Below are positions 7,348-17,020 of a stretch of DNA of 64,000 bases, piece by piece. The stretch comes from Bacillota bacterium (lineage in GTDB: Bacteria; Bacillota; Clostridia; Christensenellales; Christensenellaceae), in NCBI GenBank assembly GCA_023408315.1, contig JAEYKI010000029.1, positions 171,539 through 235,538 on the forward strand, read 5' to 3'. Position 1 is the stretch's first letter, and every line of letters starts with the position of its first letter. The translations under genes and the position numbers were made by a program. The notes under the pieces are model-generated. The model saw only the letters and a list, made by a program, of their open reading frames with translations, searched no databases and was not told the DNA's origin.

Positions 7348-10300
7348 ATGAAGGAGATAGATGACTTGAGTGAGATCATGACCCCCATCCCGTTCAATAA
7401 ACTGATCCGGTGGATGCTGGAAGAATACCGGACCAAGAACAGCGTATTTGGCGTAAAAAAAGAACGGTTTTACAGGAATCGCTCCGACAAAAAATACCGG
7501 ATATTCGGAACGGACTTGGGCAGCCCTATTGGCGCGGCTGCCGGGCCAAACACGCAGTTGGCGCAAAATCTGGCGGCAGGGTATGTTTCCGGCCTGCGGT
7601 TTATGGAGCTCAAGACCGTGCAGATTATGGACGGGGAAGAAATGCGCAAATGCATCGCGCGGCCCTGCATCTCCGTGCCGGACGAGGGATACAATGTGGA
7701 ATGGTCCACCGAACTCACCGTGCAAGAGGCGTTTTGTGAATATGTAAAAGGCTGGTTTGCCCTGCACGTTGCCGCGCGCGAATTCAGTATCAGTGCGGAG
7801 CCGGATTTTTTGTTTAACATGAGCGTGGGGTATACATACGAAGGCGTTACCTCCAAAAAAATAGACGGCTTTATCAGCGATATGGCGGACGCAAGGGATA
7901 CGGATGTTTTCAAAGAATGCAAAGAGTATCTGCTTGCCAATCTGGATTTGTTTGAGCATATAGACGCGGCGTATGTTAATAACATAAGCAGCCGGATATC
8001 CGGGTCCATTACGCTTTCCACCCTGCATGGTTGCCCACCTGCGGAGATTGAGCGGATAGCCAAGCATTTTCTGGCTGTAAAAAAACTAAACACCTATATT
8101 AAATGCAATCCCACTTTGCTGGGGTATGATTTTGTGCGCAATTTGCTGAATGAAATGGGATACGGCTATGTGTCCTTTGACCACCGTCATTTTGACGCGG
8201 ACCTGAAATTTGCGGACGCGGCGGTTTTGATTGAGCGGCTGCGTAATATTGCGCAGGAACAAGGCCTGGAATTTGGCGTAAAGCTGACCAACACCTTTCC
8301 CGTACAGATCAGGAGCGGCGAGCTGCCCGGCGAATTTATGTATATGTCCGGCCGCGCGCTGTTTCCGCTCAGCATCAATGTGGCTAAAAAGCTGAGCCAG
8401 GCGTTCAAGGGAAAGCTGCCCGTCTCCTTCTCGGGCGGGGCGGATTATTTTAATGTGGATAAGCTGATACGGGTGGGCATAGCTCCCGTTACCGTAGCCA
8501 CCACCATATTAAAACCCGGCGGCTATGCGCGCGCGCGGCAGCTCTCCGAAAAAGTGGAGGGCCTTGCGGAAGGCGCTTTTTGCGGCATTAACCTGCCCGC
8601 GCTGGAAGAACTGGCGGATAATATTGCGGCAGACAAACACCTGGTGAAATGGGCGCGGGAAGCAAAATCCCGCAAGATCAAAAGCAGCCTGCCCGTTTTT
8701 GACTGCTTTACGGCCCCATGCAGTTCGGGAGGATGCCCCATAAACCAGCAGATACCCGAATACCTGGCCTTGGTGGCCGCAGGGGAATACGATAAGGCAT
8801 TTCGTGTGATTGCCACGGACAACCCGCTGCCCGCTATTACATCTGAGATATGCAATCACGCCTGCCAGTCCAAATGTACGCGGCTGGATTACGACGAACC
8901 CCTGCGTATCCGCAGCGCAAAGAATACGGCGGTAAAAAACGCGCAGAGAAAGTACATTGATCAGATTATACAACCTCCGCTGCGTACGGAAAAAAAGGTT
9001 GCCATTATAGGCGCGGGGCCGGCGGGCGTTGCCGCGGCGCTGTATTTGCGCCGCAACGGCGTTGGCGTAACAGTATTTGAGAAACGGGACAAGCCTATGG
9101 GCGTTGTGCAGTATATTATACCGGAATTCCGCATCAGCGCCGAGACGATTGGCATGGACTATGAGCTGGCGTTAAAAACCGGCGTGGAGTTCCGTTTTGG
9201 CGTACCGGCCAATTACGATATACAGGAATTAAAAAAATCATATGATTTTATAGTGATAGCCACCGGGGCATGGGCGCCCGGCGCATGCCCTTGTGAGGGG
9301 GAAGACAAACTGCTGGACGCGCTTGCGTTTTTGGAGGATTCCAAAACTTGCGGTTGCAGGCTGCACCTGGGCAAACGGGTTGCGGTCATCGGCGGCGGAG
9401 ACGTAGCCATGGATTGCGCGCGCGCGGCAAAACGCTGCCCCGGCGTGGAGCAGGTAAGCATTTTATACAGGCGCACCCGGGAATTTATGCCCGCTGAGCG
9501 GGAAGAACAGGAACTTGCGCTGGCAGACGGGATTGCATTCAGGGAGCTGCTTTCTCCCGTATCCTGCGACGGAAAAATGCTGACGGTGGAGTGCATGGAG
9601 CTGGGGGAGCCGGAACCGGACGGCCGGCGCAAGTTTGTCTGCACCGGCAAAAAGGAAGAGCTTCCGTTTGACACCGTGATCAGCGCGGTGGGCGCGCGCG
9701 TGGACACAAAAGACTTTGCCCGCAACGGGATCAAACTGGCGAACGGCTACGCAGTGCTGGACCAAAACAACCAAACAAGCATAGAAGGCGTATATGTGTC
9801 GGGCGACTGCCGCGCCGGAGCCGCCACGATTGTGCAGGCAGCCGGGGACAGCAAGAGAATAGCTGTGGATATTTTGGACCGCCTGGGACTCGCGAATGAC
9901 TTTGAACGCACTGCCGGTTCGCCTGATTCAAAAGTTCTTGCTTTCAGGAAATCCATATTGTGCGGTACCGGTGCCGGAACCAACGATCCCATGCGTTGCC
10001 TTGCGTGCGGGAACGTATGCGAGATTTGCTGCGAAGTCTGTCCCAACCGCGCGAACATCAGCGTGGCTGTGGAGGGCAGGCCCCAGATTCTCCACCTGGA
10101 CACCCTGTGCAACGAATGCGGCAACTGCGGCGTATTCTGCCCGCATACGGGGAATCCTTACAAAGACAAGGTTACGCTTTTTGCGGACAGGGAAGCGTTT
10201 GCGGACAGCACAAACAAGGGCTTTGCGTTGCTTGGCGATGAACTGCTGGTGCGGGACGAGCAAGGCGAGGAATTCATCTGCAAGGCGGGAGACAAGAGGC

Positions 10301-10362
10301 TCTCGCCGGAATTTGCAGCCATGGTGCGGGCGGTTATGGACGAGCACAAGTATTTGCTTTAG
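7348..10362 (+). CDS. ygfK: YgfK iron-sulfur flavoprotein, putative selenate reductase-type subunit
   Basis: The 1004-residue, multi-domain oxidoreductase begins with a dihydroorotate-dehydrogenase-like barrel (GSPIGAAAGPNTQLAQNLAAG; KCNPTLLGYDF). A GltD-type Fe-S region follows (DCFTAPCSSGGCPINQQIPE, then ICNHACQSKC). Next come an FAD fold (AIIGAGPAGVAAALYLRRNG) and an NAD(P)H fold (AVIGGGDVAMDCARAAKR). It ends with a ferredoxin-like domain carrying CLACGNVCEICCEVCPN and CNECGNCGVFCPH. The protein probably moves electrons between NAD(P)H or ferredoxin and a partner. Its stop is followed directly by xdhD, which has no flavin domain. I infer that YgfK is the electron partner of XdhD. Confidence 0.93.
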   Translation: MKEIDDLSEIMTPIPFNKLIRWMLEEYRTKNSVFGVKKERFYRNRSDKKYRIFGTDLGSPIGAAAGPNTQLAQNLAAGYVSGLRFMELKTVQIMDGEEMRKCIARPCISVPDEGYNVEWSTELTVQEAFCEYVKGWFALHVAAREFSISAEPDFLFNMSVGYTYEGVTSKKIDGFISDMADARDTDVFKECKEYLLANLDLFEHIDAAYVNNISSRISGSITLSTLHGCPPAEIERIAKHFLAVKKLNTYIKCNPTLLGYDFVRNLLNEMGYGYVSFDHRHFDADLKFADAAVLIERLRNIAQEQGLEFGVKLTNTFPVQIRSGELPGEFMYMSGRALFPLSINVAKKLSQAFKGKLPVSFSGGADYFNVDKLIRVGIAPVTVATTILKPGGYARARQLSEKVEGLAEGAFCGINLPALEELADNIAADKHLVKWAREAKSRKIKSSLPVFDCFTAPCSSGGCPINQQIPEYLALVAAGEYDKAFRVIATDNPLPAITSEICNHACQSKCTRLDYDEPLRIRSAKNTAVKNAQRKYIDQIIQPPLRTEKKVAIIGAGPAGVAAALYLRRNGVGVTVFEKRDKPMGVVQYIIPEFRISAETIGMDYELALKTGVEFRFGVPANYDIQELKKSYDFIVIATGAWAPGACPCEGEDKLLDALAFLEDSKTCGCRLHLGKRVAVIGGGDVAMDCARAAKRCPGVEQVSILYRRTREFMPAEREEQELALADGIAFRELLSPVSCDGKMLTVECMELGEPEPDGRRKFVCTGKKEELPFDTVISAVGARVDTKDFARNGIKLANGYAVLDQNNQTSIEGVYVSGDCRAGAATIVQAAGDSKRIAVDILDRLGLANDFERTAGSPDSKVLAFRKSILCGTGAGTNDPMRCLACGNVCEICCEVCPNRANISVAVEGRPQILHLDTLCNECGNCGVFCPHTGNPYKDKVTLFADREAFADSTNKGFALLGDELLVRDEQGEEFICKAGDKRLSPEFAAMVRAVMDEHKYLL

Positions 10363-10372
10363 GAGAGACGCA

Positions 10373-12931
10373 TTGGTCAGATTCAAACTGAACGGAAACT
10401 GGATAGAAACCGATTTGAATAAGGACCTGCTCACCTTTTTGCGGAAGGATATGGGCATTAAGTCAGCCAAGGACGGCTGCAGCGAGGGCGCTTGCGGCAC
10501 ATGCAGCGTGCTGGTGGACGGAGTATCCCGGCGGGCGTGCACTTTGAACCTGCAAAAGCTGGATGGGAAAGAAATACTGACCATTGAAGGCTTTTCCGAT
10601 TATGAAAAACAGGTGTACGCATATGCGTTTGCAAGCACAGGAGCTGTGCAGTGCGGGTTCTGCATTCCCGGCATGGTGGTGAGCGCAAAGGCTCTGCTGG
10701 ATAAAACATGCGCGCCTACGGAAGAAGAGATTAAGAAAGCCCTTACCGGAAACATTTGCAGGTGCACAGGTTACGTTAAGATTATAGAGGCCATCCATGT
10801 GGCCGCCGTGTTTTTCAGGGAGCGGATGCCTGTGCCGCTTTATCAGACGGACGGCAGAATTGCGCAGGAAGTGTTCCGCATAGACGCGGAGGCAAAAACG
10901 CTGGGCACGGGCGAGTATGTGGACGATATCGATCTGCCGGGCATGGTATACGCCAGCGCAATCCGCAGCAAATACCCGCGGGCGGTGGTTGAGGAGATAG
11001 ACACAACAAAAGCCCTGCGGCATCCGGACGCCATCGCGGTGATTACGGCGGAGGATATCCCGGGCAACAATAAATCCGGACACATTATGAAGGATTGGGA
11101 TACCTTGATTGCCAAGGGTGATATCACACGGTATGTGGGCGATTCTATTGCACTGGTGGTATCCGGGAAACAGGAAACTCTGCAGGAGATCAAGGACCTG
11201 GTGAAGATTACATACACCCCGCTTACTCCCCTGACCACGCCGCAGATGGCGCTGGCGGAGGATGCGCCCCTGATCCACGCGAGTGGAAACGTGCTGCGGC
11301 ACGACCGTGTAAAGCGCGGGGATGCGGACGCCGATTTTGCGCGTTCCAAATACGTGGTGACCCATGTGTACAAAACGCCGCCGACCGAACACGCGTTTAT
11401 GGAGCCGGAATGCGCGGTTTGTGTAAACGAAGGCGGAAACCTGACGCTGTATACCGCCAGCCAGAGCATTTATGACGAGCACCGGGAAATTACGCACATT
11501 CTTGGCATTGCGCCGGAACGGCTGCACATCATTGCAAAGCTGGTGGGCGGCGGATTCGGCGGAAAAGAGGATATGAGCGTGCAGCACCACGCGGCGCTGG
11601 CGTCTTATATCACCGGGCGGACGGTGAAGGTGAAGCTCTCGCGCCGGGAGAGCATTATGATCCATCCCAAACGGCACGCCATGGAGATAGAAATGACCAC
11701 AGCGTGCGACGAGGGCGGGATGCTTACCGCCATGCGCGCGCGCATTTTATCCGATACCGGGGCGTATGCGTCCCTGGGAGGGCCTGTCATTCAGCGCGCC
11801 TGCACGCATGCCGCCGGGCCCTATAAATACCAAAGCGTGGATATAGAGGGCCGGGCGCTGTATACCAACAACCCGCCGGGCGGGGCCTTCCGCGGGTTTG
11901 GAGTGACGCAGAGCTGTTTTGCCACCGAATGCAATTTAAACGAGCTGGCGGATCTGGCCGGGATTTCCCACTGGGAGATACGCTACCGCAACGCGGTGGG
12001 GCCGGGAGACGTGCTGCCAAACGGCCAGATTGCGGACGAGGCAGCGGCGTTCAAGGAATGCCTGCTTGCCGTAAAAGCCGATTTTGAAAGCAGCCCGTAT
12101 GCGGGCATTGCCGGGTCTTTCAAGAACAGCGGACTGGGCGTGGCCGTGCCAGATACCGGCCGGTGCATCGCTTCCGTGGAAGCCGGACGCGTGCATGTGC
12201 GTACGGCCGCGGCGCGCATCGGTCAGGGGCTGGATACCGTTACCCTGCAAATGGCTTGCCATACGCTGGAACTGCCGCCCCAGTATATTGTGGTTGAGCG
12301 TCCGGATACCCAGCGGACGCCAAACTCGGGCACCACCACAGCCTCCAGGCAGACCGTGTTTACGGGGGAAGCCGTACGCAGGGCGTGCGGGCAGGTAAAG
12401 GAACTGCTGGATGCGGGCAATACGCTGGACGACCTGGAGGGCAGGGAGTTTTTTGCGGAATTTACCTGCGCAACAGACCCCATAACCACCGACAAGGAGC
12501 ATCCATTCAGCCACCTGACCTACGGCTACGGCGCGCAGGTGGTGATTCTGGACGAGGCCGGCAAGGTACAAAAAGTGGTTGCCGCCTACGACGCGGGCCA
12601 GATCATCAACCGCATGAGCGCCGAGGGACAGGTGGAAGGCGGCATTGTGATGGGCCTGGGCTATGCGCTTACGGAGGATTACCCTCTGAAGGACGGATAC
12701 CCCCAGGCGAAGTACGGGACGCTGGGCCTGTGGCGTGCGCCGCAGACGCCCAAAATGGAAGTGAAGTTCGTTTCCACGGATTACAAGCTGAACGTTGCAT
12801 ACGGCGCAAAGGGAGTGGGCGAAATTGCGACCATTCCCACCGCCCCGGCGGTGCAGGGCGCGTATTTGCGGCTGGACGGAAAGTTCAGGACCGAACTGCC
12901 TTTAAGGGAAACCGCCTACAGAAAGGATTGA
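10373..12931 (+). CDS. xdhD: Selenium-dependent xanthine dehydrogenase XdhD, fused 2Fe-2S and molybdopterin domains
   Basis: The start is TTG at 10373, with AGGAG 7 nt upstream and just past the ygfK stop. The frame is open further upstream, but that part overlaps ygfK and does not look like a protein. The 852-residue product starts with two 2Fe-2S modules (CSEGACGTCSVLVDG; CGFCIPGMV; NICRCTGY). The molybdopterin-binding hydroxylase domains follow: VGGGFGGKEDMS, GGAFRGFGVTQ, EGQVEGGIVMGLGYA, and AYGAKGVGEIATIP with the catalytic Glu. No FAD domain is present, unlike classical xanthine dehydrogenases. The yqeB/yqeC context suggests a selenium-modified molybdenum site hydroxylating purines. Confidence 0.92.
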   Translation: MVRFKLNGNWIETDLNKDLLTFLRKDMGIKSAKDGCSEGACGTCSVLVDGVSRRACTLNLQKLDGKEILTIEGFSDYEKQVYAYAFASTGAVQCGFCIPGMVVSAKALLDKTCAPTEEEIKKALTGNICRCTGYVKIIEAIHVAAVFFRERMPVPLYQTDGRIAQEVFRIDAEAKTLGTGEYVDDIDLPGMVYASAIRSKYPRAVVEEIDTTKALRHPDAIAVITAEDIPGNNKSGHIMKDWDTLIAKGDITRYVGDSIALVVSGKQETLQEIKDLVKITYTPLTPLTTPQMALAEDAPLIHASGNVLRHDRVKRGDADADFARSKYVVTHVYKTPPTEHAFMEPECAVCVNEGGNLTLYTASQSIYDEHREITHILGIAPERLHIIAKLVGGGFGGKEDMSVQHHAALASYITGRTVKVKLSRRESIMIHPKRHAMEIEMTTACDEGGMLTAMRARILSDTGAYASLGGPVIQRACTHAAGPYKYQSVDIEGRALYTNNPPGGAFRGFGVTQSCFATECNLNELADLAGISHWEIRYRNAVGPGDVLPNGQIADEAAAFKECLLAVKADFESSPYAGIAGSFKNSGLGVAVPDTGRCIASVEAGRVHVRTAAARIGQGLDTVTLQMACHTLELPPQYIVVERPDTQRTPNSGTTTASRQTVFTGEAVRRACGQVKELLDAGNTLDDLEGREFFAEFTCATDPITTDKEHPFSHLTYGYGAQVVILDEAGKVQKVVAAYDAGQIINRMSAEGQVEGGIVMGLGYALTEDYPLKDGYPQAKYGTLGLWRAPQTPKMEVKFVSTDYKLNVAYGAKGVGEIATIPTAPAVQGAYLRLDGKFRTELPLRETAYRKD

Positions 12932-12936
12932 TTCGT

Positions 12937-14307
12937 TTGGTCATAAAAAACGGGATTGTTGTAACAGAAGACGGCGCTTCTGTGCAGGACGTTCTTATAC
13001 GCGGCGGCGTGGTTGCGCGGATTGGGCAAAACCTTCGCGATACTGAAACAATCGACGCTTCGGGCAAGTATGTGCTGCCCGGCGGGATAGACGTGCATAC
13101 GCACATGGCGCTGGACGTTGGCATTGCCGTGGCGCAGGATGATTTTTACACAGGCACTGTTGCGGCTGCCTGCGGGGGCACCACAACAATCGTAGACCAC
13201 CCGGCGTTTGGCCCCAAGGGCTGCAGCCTGGAACACCAGATAAACCGCTACCATGGGTTGGCCGGAGGGCAGGCGGTGGTGGATTATTCCTTCCACGGGG
13301 TCATCCAGCATGTGGATGCGGACGTGCTTGCCAAAATGGAAACGCTCGCGGCAGAGGGCGTCACCAGTTACAAAATATACATGACCTATGATTATAAAAT
13401 AAACGACGGTGACATCTACACGGTTTTGAAGCGGGCAAAGGAACTGGGCGTGTTCATCGCGGTACACCCGGAGAACGACGGGGTGGTAACCAAACGGCGG
13501 CAGGAACTGCCGGCGGAAGGATATACGCAGCCGATATACCACGAGCGCAGCCGCCCGGTGGAGTGTGAGGCCGAAGCCGCCAGCCGCGTGATGCAGATAT
13601 CAAAGATGGCGGGAGACGCGCCTCTGTATCTGGTGCATATATCTAACCGGCTTGCCATGGAGTATATCGGCATGGCAAAGCAGCACGGCCTTGCCAACGT
13701 GTTTGTGGAAACCTGCCCGCAGTACCTTGCGCTGGACGAATCCTATTACCTGCGGGAGGATGGAATCAAATTTATTTTAAGCCCGCCGCTACGGGATAAA
13801 GCGAACAATGCGCTGCTGTGGGAGGATATCCAAAACGGGCGTATCGACGCCATTGCGACCGACCACTGCCCGTTTGACTACGCGCTCAAACAAAAGCTGG
13901 GCGGCGCGGACTTTACCAAATGCCCGGGCGGCCTGCCGGGCGTGGAGCTCAGAATGCCGCTTTTATTCAGCGAAGGCGTACTGAAAAAAAGGGTTGACCC
14001 AGAGCGCTTTGCAAGGCTGACGGCCACAAACCCCGCGAAGCTGTTTGGCCTGTACCCCCATAAGGGCGCGATACGGGTTGGGGCCGACGCCGATATTGTG
14101 ATTATGGACCCGGGCAGGCGGCATACAATTACTCATGCGGACCTGCACGAAAACGTGGACCATACCCCATACGAGGGGATGGAGCTGTTATGCGCGGTGG
14201 ATACGGTGTTCTCACGCGGGGACGTGATCGTAAGGAACAACCAGTATATTGGAGCCAAGGCCAGAGGCCGGTTTATTAAAAGAAATAAACCAATGCTGGA
14301 TTTATAA
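12937..14307 (+). CDS. hydA: D-hydantoinase/dihydropyrimidinase
   Basis: The start is taken as TTG at 12937, with GAAAGGA 9 nt upstream; a TTG at 12928 is in frame but sits against that site. The 456-residue product has the cyclic amidohydrolase signature. GGIDVHTHM binds metal, the carbamylated-Lys region is SYKIYMTYDYK (about residue 146), HPEND and VHISN follow, and IDAIATDHCPFDY holds the catalytic Asp. The enzyme opens hydantoin or dihydropyrimidine-type rings to N-carbamoyl products. In this locus the substrate is probably a purine-derived ring. Homologues are called HyuA or HydA in uric-acid gene clusters. The stop of xdhD is only 5 nt away, so the genes form one unit. Confidence 0.92.
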   Translation: MVIKNGIVVTEDGASVQDVLIRGGVVARIGQNLRDTETIDASGKYVLPGGIDVHTHMALDVGIAVAQDDFYTGTVAAACGGTTTIVDHPAFGPKGCSLEHQINRYHGLAGGQAVVDYSFHGVIQHVDADVLAKMETLAAEGVTSYKIYMTYDYKINDGDIYTVLKRAKELGVFIAVHPENDGVVTKRRQELPAEGYTQPIYHERSRPVECEAEAASRVMQISKMAGDAPLYLVHISNRLAMEYIGMAKQHGLANVFVETCPQYLALDESYYLREDGIKFILSPPLRDKANNALLWEDIQNGRIDAIATDHCPFDYALKQKLGGADFTKCPGGLPGVELRMPLLFSEGVLKKRVDPERFARLTATNPAKLFGLYPHKGAIRVGADADIVIMDPGRRHTITHADLHENVDHTPYEGMELLCAVDTVFSRGDVIVRNNQYIGAKARGRFIKRNKPMLDL

Positions 14308-14341
14308 TATATAAGTGAATGTTTATAAAGGAGACACTTTG

Positions 14342-15817
14342 ATGAGCAAGTATAACCTGATTGATTTAAGTATGGAGGAGAACAGGCTGAAAAGGGCGGT
14401 GGGCCGCGCTAAAGAAAAAGGAATTGTGATTCCCACCTTTGCGCAAATGAAAAACCCGGCGCTTATTCCGGAATCCGTAAAAGAAAAGCTAAAGAACGTG
14501 GGCCTGTGGGACGTGAATCCCATCAACCTGTTCCGCATCAACTGGCACAACCAGCCGGCGGACAAGGGCGGGCTATACGGCGGCGTGAATTATATTGAAA
14601 TGCCAAGCGAGATCACAGGCGTAAAGGCCAGGATCATCGCCATCAGCGGCAAATGGTTCCCCACGGGCGCGCACAAGGTTGGAGCGGCATTTGGCTGCCT
14701 GGTACCCCGCCTGGTGACAGGTCAGTTTGACCCCACTACCCAGAAGGCCGTATGGCCCTCCACCGGCAACTACTGCCGCGGCGGCGCATACGATTCCGCG
14801 CTTTTATCCTGCGAATCCATCGCTATCCTGCCCGAAGGTATGAGCCGCGAGCGGTTTGAATGGCTCAAGAGCGTTGCGGGCGAAACCATCAAGACGCCGG
14901 GCACGGAGAGCAACGTAAAAGAGATTTTCGACAAATGCTGGGAGCTGCGCAAGTCCGGCCAGGACCTGATGATCTTCAACCAGTTTGAGGAGTTTGGTAA
15001 TTACCTATGGCATCACGAGGTAACGGGCAGCGCGATTGAAGAAGTGCTGAAAACCGTGATGGGCGCGGGAGACAGCCTGCACGGGTATATCAGCGCGACC
15101 GGCTCTGCCGGAACAATCGCCGCGGGCGATTACCTGAAGAAGGTGTTCCCAAAGAGCCGCATCGCAGCCTCCGAGGCCCTGCAGTGCCCCACCATTTACA
15201 TGAACGGGTTTGGCGCGCACAGGATTGAGGGAATCGGCGACAAGCACATTCCGTGGATACACAACACCAAGAACACGGATGTGGTTGTGGATGTGGACGA
15301 CGAGATACCGATGCAGTGGATTCGCATGTTCAATGAGGAAGAGGGCAGAAAGCTGCTGGCGCAGAAGGGCGTAAAACAGGAAGTGATCGAAAAACTGCCC
15401 TGGATCGGTATATCCGGCGCGGCAAACATTGTTGCGGCAATCAAATATTCCAAGTATTTTGAACTGACGGAGAAGGACGTGGTGGTGACCATTTTGACCG
15501 ACTCCATAGATATGTATTTAAGCCGCCTTGCCGAGCTGACCGATGAAAAAGGCAAGTTTGATGCGTTTGCGGCGCATGGGGCGAATGCAAGGTTCTTTGA
15601 AGGTCTTGGCACAGATTATGTGAAAGAGCTGAATTACTACGACCGCAAGGCTGTGCACAATCTGAAATACTACACCTGGGTGGAGCAGCAGGGCAAGACA
15701 TACGATGAGATTGTGACCCAGTGGGAGGATGACAGCTACTGGACGGATATTCCGGCCCATGCGGCGCAGCTTGACGCGCTGATTGAAGAATTCAACAGGA
15801 AAGTGGCGGAAGCTTAA
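14342..15817 (+). CDS. PLP-dependent enzyme, fold type II (tryptophan-synthase-beta/cysteine-synthase-like), function unknown
   Basis: ATG at 14342 follows AAAGGAG; an ATG at 14315 without such a site is less likely. The 491-residue protein has the PLP lysine in PTGAHKVGAAFG (about residue 111). A phosphate/substrate loop WPSTGNYCRGGAYDSALLS and later ISATGSAGTIAAGDYLKKVFP fit the beta-replacement/elimination family. It is longer than O-acetylserine sulfhydrylase. This gene recurs next to ygeX in clostridial purine clusters, but I know of no assigned reaction. A lyase or ammonia-eliminating step on an amino acid intermediate, parallel to DpaL, is an inference. The dpaL start lies 4 nt after its stop. 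Confidence 0.75.
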   Translation: MSKYNLIDLSMEENRLKRAVGRAKEKGIVIPTFAQMKNPALIPESVKEKLKNVGLWDVNPINLFRINWHNQPADKGGLYGGVNYIEMPSEITGVKARIIAISGKWFPTGAHKVGAAFGCLVPRLVTGQFDPTTQKAVWPSTGNYCRGGAYDSALLSCESIAILPEGMSRERFEWLKSVAGETIKTPGTESNVKEIFDKCWELRKSGQDLMIFNQFEEFGNYLWHHEVTGSAIEEVLKTVMGAGDSLHGYISATGSAGTIAAGDYLKKVFPKSRIAASEALQCPTIYMNGFGAHRIEGIGDKHIPWIHNTKNTDVVVDVDDEIPMQWIRMFNEEEGRKLLAQKGVKQEVIEKLPWIGISGAANIVAAIKYSKYFELTEKDVVVTILTDSIDMYLSRLAELTDEKGKFDAFAAHGANARFFEGLGTDYVKELNYYDRKAVHNLKYYTWVEQQGKTYDEIVTQWEDDSYWTDIPAHAAQLDALIEEFNRKVAEA

Positions 15818-15821
15818 ATTG

Positions 15822-17018
15822 ATGAGCATGATTAAATACGCGCTAAATACAAAAAAGAACCGGGCCTTTACGGCTGAAACGGAGCTGTTTTCCCAAAAAG
15901 AGGTGGAGCGGGTTTACCGCTTTCACCGCTCTATGGGCAGCAAATACAATGAGACTCCCCTGGTGGGCCTGGACGCATTTGCAGGCCGCGTGGGTATTGC
16001 CAAATTCTATGTGAAGGACGAATCCAAGCGCGGCACCCTAAAAGCGTTTAAGCTTCTGGGCGGCGCGTATGCGGTTGCAAACAAGATATGCCAAAAGCTG
16101 GGCGTTTCGATTGACGGGATTGATTTTGATTATTTAAAATCGGACGATGTGAAAAAACGTCTGGGAGATTTGGTGTTTGCCGCGGCATCGGATGGGAACC
16201 ACGGCAAATCCGTCGCCTGGGCGGCAAACGAATTCAACCAGAAGTCTGTTGTATACATGCCAAAGGGCACGGTGCAGGACAGGATCGACGCGATTGAGGC
16301 CTTAGGCGGCACGGTGGTGGTTTCGGATTACAGTTACGACTGGTGCGTGCGAGAGGTAAACCGGCTCTCCCGGGAAAAAGGCTGGGAAGTGGTGCTGGAT
16401 ACGGCCAGCGAAGGAGACGCGCAGGTAGCCACCTGGGTGATGCAGGGATACGCCACCATGGCGGCGGAGGCGGCAGGCCAACTGGGCGATGTGACGCCTA
16501 CGCATGTGTTTTTGCAGGCGGGCGTGGGTTCCATGGCCGCGGCCATGACCGGCGTGATTGTAAACAGGTACAAACAAAACTGTCCAAAAATCTATACATT
16601 GGAGCCGCATCAGGCGGCGTGCTATTATGAATCCGGCCTTGCCGGGGACGGGAAGTCCCGCAGTGTGGAAGGCGATTTGGACAGCATTGCGGCAGGCCTT
16701 AGCTGCGGCGTGCCAAACCCCATCTCCTGGGAAATTATCCGCAACTTTGCGGACGGCTTTTTCTCTCTGGACGACCATCTGACGGCAAACGGCATGCGCA
16801 TTCTGGGCAACCCGCTGGCGGGAGACGAGCGGGTGGTTGCCGGGGAATCCGGCGCGATCGGCACAGGGTTCATCGATTATATCATGGCGCACGAAAAAAA
16901 GCTTGCGGCAAAAATAGGGCTGGATCAAAATTCTGTGGTGCTGGTGTTCAGCACAGAAGGTGATACGGATACAAAGAACTACCGGGACGTTGTATGGTAT
17001 GGCAAGTATTCGGGATAG
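15822..17018 (+). CDS. dpaL: 2,3-diaminopropionate ammonia-lyase (DpaL/YgeX)
   Basis: From ATG 15822 the protein has 398 residues, the same length as E. coli YgeX. An ATG at 15828 is an alternative. The PLP lysine lies in GTLKAFKLLGGAY (about residue 77). The pyridoxal phosphate-binding and substrate loop is ASDGNHGKSVAWAA, and QAGVGSMAAAM is the glycine-rich C-terminal part. The enzyme converts 2,3-diaminopropionate to pyruvate and two ammonia. This gives the locus a route from purine carbon to central metabolism and fermentation products. It is the last gene of the rightward series, and the ModE-like gene on the other strand ends 3 bases after it. Confidence 0.93.
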   Translation: MSMIKYALNTKKNRAFTAETELFSQKEVERVYRFHRSMGSKYNETPLVGLDAFAGRVGIAKFYVKDESKRGTLKAFKLLGGAYAVANKICQKLGVSIDGIDFDYLKSDDVKKRLGDLVFAAASDGNHGKSVAWAANEFNQKSVVYMPKGTVQDRIDAIEALGGTVVVSDYSYDWCVREVNRLSREKGWEVVLDTASEGDAQVATWVMQGYATMAAEAAGQLGDVTPTHVFLQAGVGSMAAAMTGVIVNRYKQNCPKIYTLEPHQAACYYESGLAGDGKSRSVEGDLDSIAAGLSCGVPNPISWEIIRNFADGFFSLDDHLTANGMRILGNPLAGDERVVAGESGAIGTGFIDYIMAHEKKLAAKIGLDQNSVVLVFSTEGDTDTKNYRDVVWYGKYSG

Positions 17019-17020
17019 GC

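Noticed and set aside
9896..10372. Upstream 159-codon extension of xdhD
   Set aside because: It overlaps the Fe-S domain of YgfK in another frame and has no family similarity. TTG 10373 has a proper ribosome binding site.
12385..12936. Upstream 184-codon extension of the hydantoinase frame
   Set aside because: It lies inside xdhD, and the protein start is clear at the TTG at 12937.
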